DNA from: Arthrobacter sp. Y81
GTDB taxonomy: Bacteria > Actinomycetota > Actinomycetes > Actinomycetales > Micrococcaceae
Direction of reading: 5' to 3'
Length of the DNA: 64,000 nt
Assembly: GCF_002929335.1 (NCBI RefSeq)
Contig: NZ_PJIL01000002.1
Coordinates: forward strand, 186,001 to 250,000
Part shown: one piece after another, positions 8,223-16,947 of the stretch
How positions within the stretch are numbered: the stretch's first letter is position 1
How the letters are laid out: each line of letters starts with the position of its first letter
Translations under genes and position numbers: made by a program
The notes under the pieces: model-generated
Told to the model about the DNA's origin: nothing
What the model saw: the letters and a program-made list of their open reading frames with translations, nothing else
Databases searched by the model: none

Positions 8223-8954
8223 ATGGGTAATCGCAGGAATGACGAAGTCAGCACCAAGCCTGTGCTCACCGTGAGGGAGGCTGCGGGCACCACCCGCGGC
8301 GTGGCCCTGGTGCTCCACGGCGGGCGCTCGCACAGCTACGAGCCAGTGGAAGCGCGGCATCTGAGCCCCGCCCGCATGGTGCCCTTCGCAAGGCACCTGC
8401 ACCGCGCCGGCCGCAAGCACGGACTCGCGGTCTGGACGCTTCGGAACAGCGTCCGCGGCTGGAACGGCCCGGACATGTCACCGCTGCAGGATGCCCGGTG
8501 GGCGCTCGCCCGGATCCATGAACAGCATCCTGGCGTGCCCGTGTACCTGCTGGGGCATTCGATGGGCGGACTCACCGCCATTTGTGTGGCCGACGATCCG
8601 CTCGTTGACGCCGTGGTGTCGCTGGCCCCGTGGCTGAGCGCCGGGACACCCGCCGAGACCGTTGCCGGCCGCAAAGTGCTCATCGTGCACGGCACTGCGG
8701 ACCGCTGGACGAGCCCGGCCGAATCGCTGAAATTTGCACAGCGCGCCGTTGCCCTGGCCGACGAGCTGCGCTACGTGTCCCTGGCCGGGGCAGGCCACTT
8801 CATGTTCCGCAGGGTCCGCCTGTGGCACACGCTGGCCACCGGCTTTGTCCTCAAGGCCTTCGGTGAAGCCGCGGGCGCGGAAATCGCAGGCGGTCCGGCA
8901 CGCTTTGATGCCCTGCTGCCAGCAACAGCGCCGGGCATCCCGGTGGTGCTGTGA
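8223..8954 (+). CDS. Alpha/beta hydrolase
   Basis: 243 residues. The start ATG at 8223 is preceded by CTGGAGG at good spacing; the open frame extends far upstream but only as antisense of the flavin oxidase. It shows an alpha/beta-hydrolase fold with oxyanion region LVLHGGRSH, nucleophile elbow LLGHSMGG, acid loop VHGTADRW and the catalytic His in LAGAGHFMF. There is no signal peptide. The stop codon overlaps the GTG start of the DUF1295 gene (GTGA), and that gene is followed after one base by an acyltransferase, so a lipid-related esterase role is reasonable but unproven. Confidence 0.9.
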   Translation: MGNRRNDEVSTKPVLTVREAAGTTRGVALVLHGGRSHSYEPVEARHLSPARMVPFARHLHRAGRKHGLAVWTLRNSVRGWNGPDMSPLQDARWALARIHEQHPGVPVYLLGHSMGGLTAICVADDPLVDAVVSLAPWLSAGTPAETVAGRKVLIVHGTADRWTSPAESLKFAQRAVALADELRYVSLAGAGHFMFRRVRLWHTLATGFVLKAFGEAAGAEIAGGPARFDALLPATAPGIPVVL

Positions 8955-9769
8955 CCATGGCCGCATTTTCGATAAACGACTTCCTGGCGAGCCTGCCGTG
9001 GACAGCCCTTGCCGTGGCCGGCGTCCTGGCGGTCACTTTCGCCGTGGCCGTCGCCCAGCGGCGGCACTCGGTGATGGACGTGGCGTGGGGACCCGGCTTT
9101 GTGGCCGTCGCCGCAGCGTCGTGGTTGCTTTCCGCCGGAACGGGCGACGACGGCAGGCGCCTCCTGCTCCTGCTGCTGACGGGCGTGTGGGGCCTCCGCC
9201 TCGGTGCGCACATCGGTTGGCGCGCCCGCGGCGGCCATGAGGACCCCCGCTACGAGGCAATGCTCAGGACGGCACCCGGCTCACGGAATGCCTACGCGCT
9301 GCGCCGTGTCTACCTGCCCCAGGGCATGGTGATGTTCTTCGTTTCGCTCACCGTGCAGGTCGGGATGTTCGCTACCGGTGCCTTGGGCTGGGTGGCGGTC
9401 CTCGGAGTGTTGCTGTGGGTCATCGGCTTCGTGTTCGAAACCGTGAGTGACTGGCAGCTGGCACAGTTCAAGAAGGACGCCGCCAATAAGGGAACCGTGC
9501 TGAACACGGGGCTGTGGCGTTACACCCGGCACCCCAACTACTTTGGCGACGCCGCCGCCTGGACCGGCCTGTTCCTGATTTCCGCAGACTCCTGGCCCGG
9601 AATCCTCACGGTCCTGTCCCCCGCCCTGATGGTGTGGGCCCTCGCAGGTAAGACCGGGAAGCCGCTGACGGAGAAGGCGATGTCCGCCCGGCCGGGCTAC
9701 AAGGAATACGTCGAGTCGACGTCGGGCTTTATCCCCTGGCCGCCGCGCCGGCCGGCGGGCAGGCACTGA
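8951..9769 (+). CDS. DUF1295 / steroid 5-alpha-reductase-like membrane protein
   Basis: 272 residues from GTG at 8951 (an internal ATG at 8957 is also possible). About six or seven hydrophobic segments occur, with the family signature toward the C-terminus: NTGLWRYTRHPNYFGDAAAW, where the R-HPNYFGD part is diagnostic of the ICMT / 5-alpha-reductase-like DUF1295 group. Members are thought to reduce or methylate lipid-like substrates at the membrane; the activity here is unknown. Translational coupling with the upstream hydrolase (4-base overlap) and the downstream acyltransferase (1-base gap) points to a common lipid pathway. Confidence 0.88.
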   Translation: MTMAAFSINDFLASLPWTALAVAGVLAVTFAVAVAQRRHSVMDVAWGPGFVAVAAASWLLSAGTGDDGRRLLLLLLTGVWGLRLGAHIGWRARGGHEDPRYEAMLRTAPGSRNAYALRRVYLPQGMVMFFVSLTVQVGMFATGALGWVAVLGVLLWVIGFVFETVSDWQLAQFKKDAANKGTVLNTGLWRYTRHPNYFGDAAAWTGLFLISADSWPGILTVLSPALMVWALAGKTGKPLTEKAMSARPGYKEYVESTSGFIPWPPRRPAGRH

Positions 9770-9770
9770 G

Positions 9771-10628
9771 ATGGCGTGGCGGCCGCAGCCGAATGACCGC
9801 TTCTACCGCTTCATTGTCCGCACCGGACTGGTGCTGCGGTGGCTCTTCCGGATCCGCGTCATCATCACGGGCAGGGAGCACCTCCCGCCAGCCGGACGCC
9901 TCAACGGCCCGTCCCGCCAAGCGGTGCCGGGTGCGGGAGCCGTCGTCGCCATCACCCACTTCGGGTACCTCGATTTCGCCTTCGCCGAGCTGCTCCTGTG
10001 GCGGCACAGCCGGGCCCAGATGCGCTACCTGATCACCCAGGGCGCGGCCGATCACTGGTTTGCGGGTCCTGCCATCAGCGCTGCCGGGCAGGTTGTGGTG
10101 GGTTACGGGTCCGGTTCGGGCGCCTACGACGCCGCCGTCGCGAAACTCCGCGAGGGCGAATACATCGCGATCCTTCCGGAGGCGGGCGTCAGCCGCAGTT
10201 TCACGGTCCGGGAGTGCAAAACGGGGGCCGTGCGCATGGCGGCCGAGGCCGGTGTGCCGATCATTCCCGTCTCGGTGTGGGGAGCGCACCGGCTGCTGAC
10301 CCGCCAGCACGCGTTCTCCCCGCGCCGCGCCTGGCGCGCGCCGGTGCGGATCCATGTGGGCGAGCCCCTCCGGCCGGACTCCGGCCGGCTGGGCGCCGAT
10401 ACTGACGTGCTGGCAGCCACGGCGCGGCTCCGGGCCGTGCTGCAGGACGGCATCGACACGGCCATTGCGGACTTCCCGCTCACACCCCGGCCCGGAGCTT
10501 GGTGGATGCCCGCACATCTGGGCGGCGGTGCGCCCACGGATGTGGAACGGCGACGGCTGGACGAGGAGGAGGGGCCGCGGCGCGCAGGCGGACGGCGTGC
10601 GGGCCGACGGCGTGCTTCGGCCGGCTAA
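9771..10628 (+). CDS. 1-acyl-glycerol-3-phosphate acyltransferase-like protein (PlsC family)
   Basis: 285 residues. The acyltransferase HX4D motif is present as THFGYLDF (about residues 62-69). The second block reads AILPEAGVSRS in place of the usual FPEGTRS, and the later block reads GVPIIPVSVWG. The protein starts one base after the DUF1295 stop. The C-terminus after about residue 245 is Arg-rich and low-complexity (RRAGGRRAGRRRASAG), as in several actinobacterial homologues. It probably acylates a glycerol-type or other lipid acceptor at the inner face of the membrane. Confidence 0.87.
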   Translation: MAWRPQPNDRFYRFIVRTGLVLRWLFRIRVIITGREHLPPAGRLNGPSRQAVPGAGAVVAITHFGYLDFAFAELLLWRHSRAQMRYLITQGAADHWFAGPAISAAGQVVVGYGSGSGAYDAAVAKLREGEYIAILPEAGVSRSFTVRECKTGAVRMAAEAGVPIIPVSVWGAHRLLTRQHAFSPRRAWRAPVRIHVGEPLRPDSGRLGADTDVLAATARLRAVLQDGIDTAIADFPLTPRPGAWWMPAHLGGGAPTDVERRRLDEEEGPRRAGGRRAGRRRASAG

Positions 10629-10683
10629 CGCACGCTGTGGCTAGGCTCCATGGGTACGCACACACATTCGCACGCACTCAATG

Positions 10684-11429
10684 GAGAGGGATCGACGGCA
10701 ACGGATTCTGGGACCTCACCGCGTTCACCCTGCAAATGGCCATGGTGGTGCTCACCGGCTACGTGGTGGCGACGTCCCCGCCGGTGGCAAGGCTCATCAA
10801 CCGGCTGGCGCTTGTCCCGTCGACGGCCCGGACCGCCGTCAGCTTCGTGGCGATGCTTTCCATGTCCGTGTCTTCCTGAACATGGGCCTCGGCGCCGTGT
10901 GGGCACTGGGGCTGTCATCCTCGGCCGCCCAGCTGCAAGGCAACGGCTGCATCGCTGCCGCCTGCCCTGCTCAAAATCACCGGAGTCCTGGACTTCGGAA
11001 CTTCCTGCAGGCCGTGACCAAGGCCGTGCCCGCGACTGCCGGCATCCTTGTGCAGTTTCCGCTCTATGCGTCCATGGCCGCCATCCTCACGAACGCCACC
11101 GGCCGCGGCGGGATGTCCCTCTCGGCGCACCTGGCAGAATTCTTCTCGGACATCGGCGGTGGCGGTGCGTTCGCCGCCGTAATTGCCCTCTATACCGCCG
11201 GCTGGGGCTGTTCGTTCCCTCCGGCGGCGGCAAATGGCTGGTGGAGGCGCCCTACGTGATGCAGGCTGCGGCGGACGTGAACATGAACCTGGGCTGGACC
11301 GTCCAGATCTACAACATCGCCGAGGCCCTGCCCAACCTGATCAACCCGTTCTTTATGCTGCCGCTGCTCGTGTGGCTGCTGGGGATGACGTTCGAGTTCG
11401 TTCCGCCGGTCATCCCCACAGGGAAATAG
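10684..11429 (+). pseudogene. Decayed short-chain fatty acid transporter (AtoE family)
   Basis: Pieces of one transporter lie in three frames. The first piece, GNGFWDLTAFTLQMAMVVLT through FVAMLSMSVSS, ends at a stop at 10877-10879. The middle piece, FLQAVTKAVPATAGILVQF, is in a second frame. The last piece, VPSGGGKWLVEAPYVMQAA through NPFFMLPLLVWLLGMTFEF, is in a third frame and ends at 11429. These segments and the VPSGGG motif match the order of the AtoE-type short-chain fatty acid permease. At least two frameshifts (about 10865-10880 and 11205-11215) and missing middle sequence mean no intact product. About 430-460 residues are expected but only about 245 codons of DNA remain. Confidence 0.82.
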
Positions 11430-11440
11430 CCTTAAGCCAC

Positions 11441-11488
11441 GCTGACCCGCAGCAGGTGCCGTTGAAACGGCATCCGCTGCAGGTCAGC
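11441..11488. repeat. Intergenic hairpin between the AtoE pseudogene and the GNAT gene
   Basis: GCTGACC at 11441-11447 pairs with GGTCAGC at 11482-11488, and inner arms GCAGC/GCTGC and TGCCGTT/AACGGCA extend the stem to a GA-type loop. No U-run follows on either strand. It sits between convergent coding ends, so it could act as a bidirectional transcription stop or be a dispersed repeat copy. Confidence 0.55.
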
Positions 11489-11499
11489 AGGGTTATGGG

Positions 11500-12507
11500 C
11501 TAGGCGGGGTCGGAAACGACCAGGGTTTCGGTACCGCGCAGGCGGGCCTTGCCGCTCTCCAGCAAAGGTTCGACGACGGCGCGCAGCGCAGCCATCGAGT
11601 CGTCCAGTTCCAGCACTACGGGGTGCTGGAACGCGATGAGTGCCAACAGGTCGCGGATGGCGGAGCGGGCTTCATCCTCGGACAGCTTCGGCTCATGGCC
11701 GACGAATACGTCCGTGGGCTGGCCCGACGCGGACCCGTCGCCGCCCGCCGCATTCTCCCCGCCGGGGGCAAGCTCCGCGTAGCTGATCGCGAACGCCTCG
11801 AGCCGGCCCTTCCTGCTGGCCGGGACGCCCGGGCCAAACGCGCTGGCCTTCGGGGCCCGCAGCACAATGGCGCCGTGCGCCCCGCTGAGCTCGTCGAGGA
11901 ACAGCCGCTGCACGGTGCCGATGCCCAGCTCGCCCGGGCTGTCCCAGCCGTGAACGGCCGTGTAATACCGGCCCACCACGTCGCTGAGCTCAACGGAGCC
12001 CGTGGCAAGATCCTCGATCCGTTCGGAGGCCGCGGCCTCGGAACCGTCGCCGAAGACCGGCAGCTTGAGCGCCCCCGGCTCCACGACAACAAGGCGTGAC
12101 CGCTGGATGGGAGCCAGGCCGGCAGCTTCGGCGAAAGCGGCTCCGGGCGTGCCCGGCTCCACCTTGGTCCGCAAACTGGAAACGCCCGACGGCGCCTGGC
12201 CGGCCTCGTGCCGGAGCATCGTCAGCAGGGTGGAGCCGACGCCGGCGCGGCGGTGATCCCGCGCCACCTCGATATACGCCCAGAGCCGCTCCGGGTGCAG
12301 GGAGGCCTCGTGGACCACGGCCGCACCGATCGGAATGGCCACACCGTCCACGACGTCCTCGGCCACGATGCAGCGGCGCCACGGCGCGTTGCCCGACGGG
12401 GCCAGGGTGCCGCGGAACTGCCGGGCCTGTTCGGTCTCCGGGCCTCCCCAAAGCTCCAGCAGCGCCAGGTCGTCGCCCTCGCGCCATTCACGGTATTCGA
12501 TGGGCAT
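11500..12507 (-). CDS. GNAT-family N-acetyltransferase (two-domain)
   Basis: 335 residues. The first half is a GNAT domain with the acetyl-CoA signature VARDHRRAGVGSTLL near residue 85. The second half (about residues 170-335) looks like a degenerate second acetyltransferase domain lacking that signature, with a Gly/Ser-rich insert around residue 265. The substrate is unknown. The start codon lies 2 bases after the glyS stop, so it is likely co-transcribed and co-translated with glycyl-tRNA synthetase. No functional link beyond that is visible. Confidence 0.85.
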   Translation of the reverse strand: MPIEYREWREGDDLALLELWGGPETEQARQFRGTLAPSGNAPWRRCIVAEDVVDGVAIPIGAAVVHEASLHPERLWAYIEVARDHRRAGVGSTLLTMLRHEAGQAPSGVSSLRTKVEPGTPGAAFAEAAGLAPIQRSRLVVVEPGALKLPVFGDGSEAAASERIEDLATGSVELSDVVGRYYTAVHGWDSPGELGIGTVQRLFLDELSGAHGAIVLRAPKASAFGPGVPASRKGRLEAFAISYAELAPGGENAAGGDGSASGQPTDVFVGHEPKLSEDEARSAIRDLLALIAFQHPVVLELDDSMAALRAVVEPLLESGKARLRGTETLVVSDPA

Positions 12508-12509
12508 GC

Positions 12510-13895
12510 TCAGGCGCCGATCAGCCGTGCGGCCAGGTAGCCCTCCACCTTGTCCAGGGAGACACGTTCCTGGCTCATGGTGTCGCGTTCGCGGATGGTG
12601 ACGGCCTGGTCCTCGAGGGTGTCGAAGTCCACGGTGATGCAGAACGGCGTGCCGATCTCATCCTGGCGGCGGTAGCGGCGGCCGATCGCGCCGGCGTCGT
12701 CAAAGTCGATGTTCCAGTTCTTGCGCAGCTGCGTGCCCAGGGCCTTGGCCTTCGGGGACAGGTCCTCGTTGCGGCTCAGCGGCAGCACGGCGGCCTTGAC
12801 AGGGGCCAGGCGCGGGTCCAGCTTCAGCACGGTGCGGACGTCCACGCCGCCCTTGGCGTTGGGCGCCTCGTCCTCGGTGTACGCGTCGATGAGGAACGCC
12901 ATGAAGGAACGGGTCAGGCCGGCGGCGGGTTCGATCACGTACGGGGTGTAGCGCTCGTTGGTGGCCTGGTTGAAGTAGCTCAGGTCATGGCCGGAAGCCT
13001 TGGAGTGCGTTGAGAGGTCGAAGTCCGTGCGGTTGGCGATGCCTTCCAGCTCGCCCCACTCAGAGCCCTGGAAGCCGAAGCGGTATTCGATGTCCGTGGT
13101 GCCCTTGGAGTAGTGGCTCAGCTTCTCCAGCGGGTGCTCGAAGAAGCGCAGGTTTTCGGCCTTGAGGCCCAGGCCCGTGTACCAGTCCATGCGTTCCTTC
13201 ATCCAGTACTGGTGCCACTGCTCGTCCGTGCCCGGCTCGACGAAGAATTCCATTTCCATCTGCTCGAACTCACGCGTGCGGAAAATGAAGTTTCCCGGCG
13301 TGATCTCGTTGCGGAAGGACTTGCCGATCTGGCCGATGCCGAACGGCGGTTTCTTCCGGGAAGTGGTGAGCACGTTGTTGAAGTTCACGAAAATGCCCTG
13401 CGCGGTTTCCGGGCGCAGGTAGTGCATGCCTTCCTCGTTGGCCACCGGGCCGAGGAAGGTCTTGAGCAGGCCGGAGAATTCCTGGGGCTCGGTCCATTCG
13501 CCGCGGGTGCCGCAGTTGGCGCACGCGATGTCCTTCAGGCCGTTCTCGGCCGGACGGCCCTTCTTTTCCTCGTACTCTTCTTCGAGGTGGTCGGCGCGGT
13601 AGCGCTTGTGGCAGGAGAGGCACTCCACCAGGGGATCGGAGAATACCTCCACGTGGCCGGAGGCTTCCCAGACCTGGCGGGGAAGGATCACCGAGGAGTC
13701 CAGGCCCACCACGTCCTCGCGGCCGCGGACCACGGACTGCCACCACTGGCGTTTGATGTTTTCCTTCAGCTCGGCGCCGAGGGGCCCGTAGTCCCAGGCA
13801 GAACGGGAGCCACCATAGATTTCACCGGCCTGGAAAACGAAGCCCCTCCTCTTGGAGAGCGAGATGACCTGGTCGAGAACGGATTTTGCTGCCAT
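12510..13895 (-). CDS. glyS: Glycyl-tRNA synthetase (alpha2 type)
   Basis: 461 residues from ATG at 13895, preceded by GGAG six bases upstream; a TTG-initiated form four residues longer is less likely. It is a class II synthetase that charges tRNA-Gly. The N-terminal [20 protein letters not shown] is the family hallmark. A zinc-type insert has CLSCHKRY and CANCGTRG. Class II motif 2 is in [15 protein letters not shown] and motif 3 in [14 protein letters not shown]. The C-terminal anticodon-binding domain starts near residue 360. The single-chain homodimer form is usual for actinobacteria, and the length is normal. Confidence 0.97.
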   Translation of the reverse strand: MAAKSVLDQVISLSKRRGFVFQAGEIYGGSRSAWDYGPLGAELKENIKRQWWQSVVRGREDVVGLDSSVILPRQVWEASGHVEVFSDPLVECLSCHKRYRADHLEEEYEEKKGRPAENGLKDIACANCGTRGEWTEPQEFSGLLKTFLGPVANEEGMHYLRPETAQGIFVNFNNVLTTSRKKPPFGIGQIGKSFRNEITPGNFIFRTREFEQMEMEFFVEPGTDEQWHQYWMKERMDWYTGLGLKAENLRFFEHPLEKLSHYSKGTTDIEYRFGFQGSEWGELEGIANRTDFDLSTHSKASGHDLSYFNQATNERYTPYVIEPAAGLTRSFMAFLIDAYTEDEAPNAKGGVDVRTVLKLDPRLAPVKAAVLPLSRNEDLSPKAKALGTQLRKNWNIDFDDAGAIGRRYRRQDEIGTPFCITVDFDTLEDQAVTIRERDTMSQERVSLDKVEGYLAARLIGA

Positions 13896-14019
13896 GGGGA
13901 ACTCCAATTTCTACAGGGCCGCTGGGTGCGGTCCGCGCGGTTTCTAGGCCCCAGTACCCGGCTGGTTGCCGGGCGGGGCGGTACGAAGGAAAGATGTGCA
14001 GGAAGCTGCGTCTCCTAGC

Positions 14020-15048
14020 CTACCGGCCCGGCTGCCGCTTGAGGGCGCCGCGCGGCCACGGCAGGGTGGCCAGGACAATCGCGCCGAGGGTAAGGACCGT
14101 GCCGAGGACGGTGGGCAGGGCAACCACCGTGCCGGGGGCGGGAAGCACCAGGTCGAGGCCCAGTGAACCCAACAGCTGGCCGGCGATCATGCCCAACCCG
14201 GTGACCAGCACGCCGAGGCTCCGGACCAGCAGTGCGCCCAGGCCGATGAACGCGCACCCCATGGGTCCGCCCAGGTAGTACCACCATTCAGCGGGCAGGC
14301 CGTTGCCGGCTCCGGCGACAGCGAGTTTGATCAGCCAGGCGAGCCACAGCACGGTGGCGCCGGAGATGAAGTTCACCAGGGTCGCCGCGATGGGCGTGCC
14401 GTAGTGCACTGTGGCCATCCCGTTCATGGCCTGCTGGAAACTCATCAGGAAGCCCGCGATGACGGGCAGGAGCACCGGCAGCAGCAGCTGGGCAGGGTCC
14501 GCGCCGCCTCCCCCTGCGCTGCCTCCCCCGGGGCCGCCGGCCCCAGCGCCGCCGAACCGCGGAGACACGGCCCAGGCGACGGCGGCTATGGTCAGCACAG
14601 TGCCCAGGACCCGGATTCCGGTGACGGACTTCTTGCCGGCTGGGCCGATGCCGAGCCGGTCCACCAGCAACCCGCTCAGCGTCTGGCCCGTGACCGTGGC
14701 CACGGTAAACAGCGCCACGCCGAGCAGGCCCACGGTGAAGGACTGGGCAAAAACGAAGAACGCGCCGATGCCGCCGGCAATCACATAGACCGGCGGAAAC
14801 CGGCGTTCCCGGAGTGCCGGCAGGATCTGGGCCAGCCCGCGGCGTCCCCTCGGCAGGACCAGCGAAACCACGATCATTACGACCAGTCCCGTGGTGAAAC
14901 TCACCACGGCCGCGGCTATGCCATCGTTCAAGCGGGCGCCCAGAGCACCGTTGATCCGGCCCTGAGCGGGAATGGCGAGTCCGGCGGCTACGGCCAGCGG
15001 TAGTCCTGCAATGAGTGGGAGACGGGGTGCTTGGGTCACTGGATTCAC
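14020..15048 (-). CDS. DMT-superfamily transporter (YdcZ/DUF606-like)
   Basis: 342 residues with about ten hydrophobic segments in two similar halves of about 150 residues. The first half contains IPAQGRINGALGARL and the second LMSFQQAMNGMATVHYGTP, which are the repeated N-G-A/M signature of the YdcZ group. A Gly-rich linker (about residues 165-185) separates the halves. The substrate is not known. It is transcribed away from the S4 gene with only 24 bases between the two start codons' regions. Confidence 0.85.
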   Translation of the reverse strand: MNPVTQAPRLPLIAGLPLAVAAGLAIPAQGRINGALGARLNDGIAAAVVSFTTGLVVMIVVSLVLPRGRRGLAQILPALRERRFPPVYVIAGGIGAFFVFAQSFTVGLLGVALFTVATVTGQTLSGLLVDRLGIGPAGKKSVTGIRVLGTVLTIAAVAWAVSPRFGGAGAGGPGGGSAGGGGADPAQLLLPVLLPVIAGFLMSFQQAMNGMATVHYGTPIAATLVNFISGATVLWLAWLIKLAVAGAGNGLPAEWWYYLGGPMGCAFIGLGALLVRSLGVLVTGLGMIAGQLLGSLGLDLVLPAPGTVVALPTVLGTVLTLGAIVLATLPWPRGALKRQPGR

Positions 15049-15072
15049 CTTACGTCAGGCATCATTGCTTGT

Positions 15073-15309
15073 ATGAGCAACCCGGAAATCGAAGAGATCC
15101 CCATCCGCGACGACATGATCCGCCTGGGTCAGCTCCTGAAGCTGGCCAGCCTGGTCGAGGACGGCGTAGAGGCCACGGAGCTGATCAAAAACGGGCTGGT
15201 CAAGGTCAACGGCGAAATCGACGATCGCCGCGGACGGCAGCTCCACCACGGCGACACGGTCACCGTGAATGGCAGGACCGTACGGATTTCGACCCCCGCC
15301 GGTTCCTAA
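15073..15309 (+). CDS. Small S4-domain RNA-binding protein
   Basis: 78 residues from ATG at 15073. Nearly the whole protein is one S4 domain: IRLGQLLKLASLVEDGVEA, then IKNGLVKVNGEIDDRRGRQL and a C-terminal strand pair GDTVTVNGRTVRI. It belongs to the YbcJ/RqcP-like stand-alone S4 group, which binds structured RNA such as rRNA or tRNA. The ribosome site is weak. The upstream in-frame residues (to 15031) do not resemble the family. Confidence 0.88.
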   Translation: MSNPEIEEIPIRDDMIRLGQLLKLASLVEDGVEATELIKNGLVKVNGEIDDRRGRQLHHGDTVTVNGRTVRISTPAGS

Positions 15310-15349
15310 CTGTCCCCGGCCGGCCGCGCCCCGCGGCCGGCTCCTGAAG

Positions 15350-16000
15350 CTACTTTTTCAGCACCTCGTGGGTGAGGAACTCCGAGACGTGGCCAATCTC
15401 CTGTTGATTGATCCCGTGCCACATCCCCGTGTAGAGGACCTTCGTCAGTTTCACGTGGCCCCGCACCCAGCCCATGGTGTATTCGATCTTGTCCTGGGTG
15501 ATGACGGGGTCCTGCTGGTCACGGCCCCAGAACAGCGGGACGCTGCCGTTAAGTTCGTCGTCGCGGAAGCTCGGATCCCCGCCGGCATTCACCACAAACC
15601 CCGAAAGTCCGACGACGGCGGCGAAGTCCGCCGGGCGTTGCCTCAGCAGCGTCGTGGCCATCGCCATGCCCATGGAGAACCCGAGCAGCGTGACGGAGGG
15701 ATGGTCGCCCTTGACGCCGTCGAGCCAGTCCAGCACGAAGCTGGCGGCACTCTTGACCGCGTCCAGGGAATAGTCCGCGGAATCCGTCAGGGGGAACCAG
15801 GTGAAGCCCGGACCCATCGCGATGGGGGCACGCACGGATGCCACCGCAAAATCGCCGGGCAGCAGATCAGCCAGGCTGAGCAGATCCTGTTCGTTGGCAC
15901 CGTAACCGTGCAGCAGGACCAGCAAAGGCTTTCCCGAGCGCGCTTCGCCAGGAGTGGACCACAGGACAACAGGGGCAGTGGATACGTCGGCTTCAGTCAT
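15350..16000 (-). CDS. Phospholipase/carboxylesterase family hydrolase
   Basis: 216 residues from ATG at 16000. An alpha/beta hydrolase of the acyl-protein thioesterase-like group: LLVLLHGYGANEQDLLSLA near residue 24, nucleophile elbow LLGFSMGMAMA, acid residue region GRDQQDPVI and catalytic His in GMWHGINQQE. There is no signal peptide, so it acts in the cytoplasm. The upstream in-frame extension to 16114 overlaps the divergent SGNH gene and does not look like the family, so the shorter start is chosen. Confidence 0.88.
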   Translation of the reverse strand: MTEADVSTAPVVLWSTPGEARSGKPLLVLLHGYGANEQDLLSLADLLPGDFAVASVRAPIAMGPGFTWFPLTDSADYSLDAVKSAASFVLDWLDGVKGDHPSVTLLGFSMGMAMATTLLRQRPADFAAVVGLSGFVVNAGGDPSFRDDELNGSVPLFWGRDQQDPVITQDKIEYTMGWVRGHVKLTKVLYTGMWHGINQQEIGHVSEFLTHEVLKK

Positions 16001-16076
16001 GGATCCATTCTTGCAGTTACCCTCGGGTAACAACCTACGGTGGCGTAGCTTGAGGCTAACGAGGCAGGATGGAAAC

Positions 16077-16940
16077 GTGAGCGAAACTGAAGCCATTCCC
16101 AATCCGCAGGACACTGTTGATGCCCACCCCTGGGGCCGCTATGTAGCCATGGGCGATTCCTTCACGGAAGGCATTGGGGACCCGGAGCCCGGAAGCCCCG
16201 GCGGGCACCGCGGCTGGGCTGACCGGGTGGCCGAGGAACTGAGCCGTGGCCACGCTGATTTCGCTTACGCGAACCTGGCCGTACGCGGGCGGCTCCTGGA
16301 ACAGATCGTGGATCAGCAGCTGGCACCGTGCCTGGCCCTCAAACCGGACCTGGTGACTCTCTCCGCAGGGGGCAACGACCTCATCCGGCCCGGCGGCGAC
16401 CCCGATGCGCTGGCGGAAAAGCTCGATTCGGTGGTGCATATCCTCAGCCTTGGCGGCGCCACCGTTGTGCTGTTCAACGGCCCGGACACCGGATCCTCCG
16501 TCCTCGGCAGGCTCCGCAGCAAGATCGCCATCTACAACGAGAACCTGCGCACCGTGGCGGCACGGCACGACGCCGTCATTGCCGACATGTGGTCGCTGCG
16601 CCAGCTCAGCGATCCGCAGATGTGGGACCAGGACCGCCTGCACTTCTCGCCGTTGGGCCACCACACCATCGCGGCCATGGTGCTGGATTCCCTCAACATC
16701 CAGCACACCCTGGAGCCGCTCTCCCCCAAACCCCTGCCCCAGCGCAACTGGCGCGAGGCACGGTCCGGCGACCTGGTGTGGGCACGCGAATACTTCGTTC
16801 CGTGGGTTGTCCGCCGGCTGCGCCACCAGTCCTCCGGGGACGGCGTCACCGCCAAACGGCCCACCCCGGGTCCGGTTTTCGGTCCCGGCATGCCGCTGGG
16901 TTCAGGCGAGGTACCCGGGCTAGAGCCCGGGCGGAGGTAG
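16077..16940 (+). CDS. SGNH/GDSL hydrolase
   Basis: 287 residues from GTG at 16077. Block I reads YVAMGDSFTEGIGDP with the catalytic Ser. Block III reads LSAGGNDLIRPGG. Block V reads DRLHFSPLGHHTIAAMVLD with the Asp-His pair. The C-terminal 70 residues are a basic and Pro/Gly-rich tail. There is no signal peptide, so it is probably a cytoplasmic esterase or deacylase of unknown substrate. It is divergent from the carboxylesterase (77 bases apart) and ends 7 bases before the winged-helix gene. Confidence 0.9.
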   Translation: MSETEAIPNPQDTVDAHPWGRYVAMGDSFTEGIGDPEPGSPGGHRGWADRVAEELSRGHADFAYANLAVRGRLLEQIVDQQLAPCLALKPDLVTLSAGGNDLIRPGGDPDALAEKLDSVVHILSLGGATVVLFNGPDTGSSVLGRLRSKIAIYNENLRTVAARHDAVIADMWSLRQLSDPQMWDQDRLHFSPLGHHTIAAMVLDSLNIQHTLEPLSPKPLPQRNWREARSGDLVWAREYFVPWVVRRLRHQSSGDGVTAKRPTPGPVFGPGMPLGSGEVPGLEPGRR

Positions 16941-16947
16941 GGCCCGG

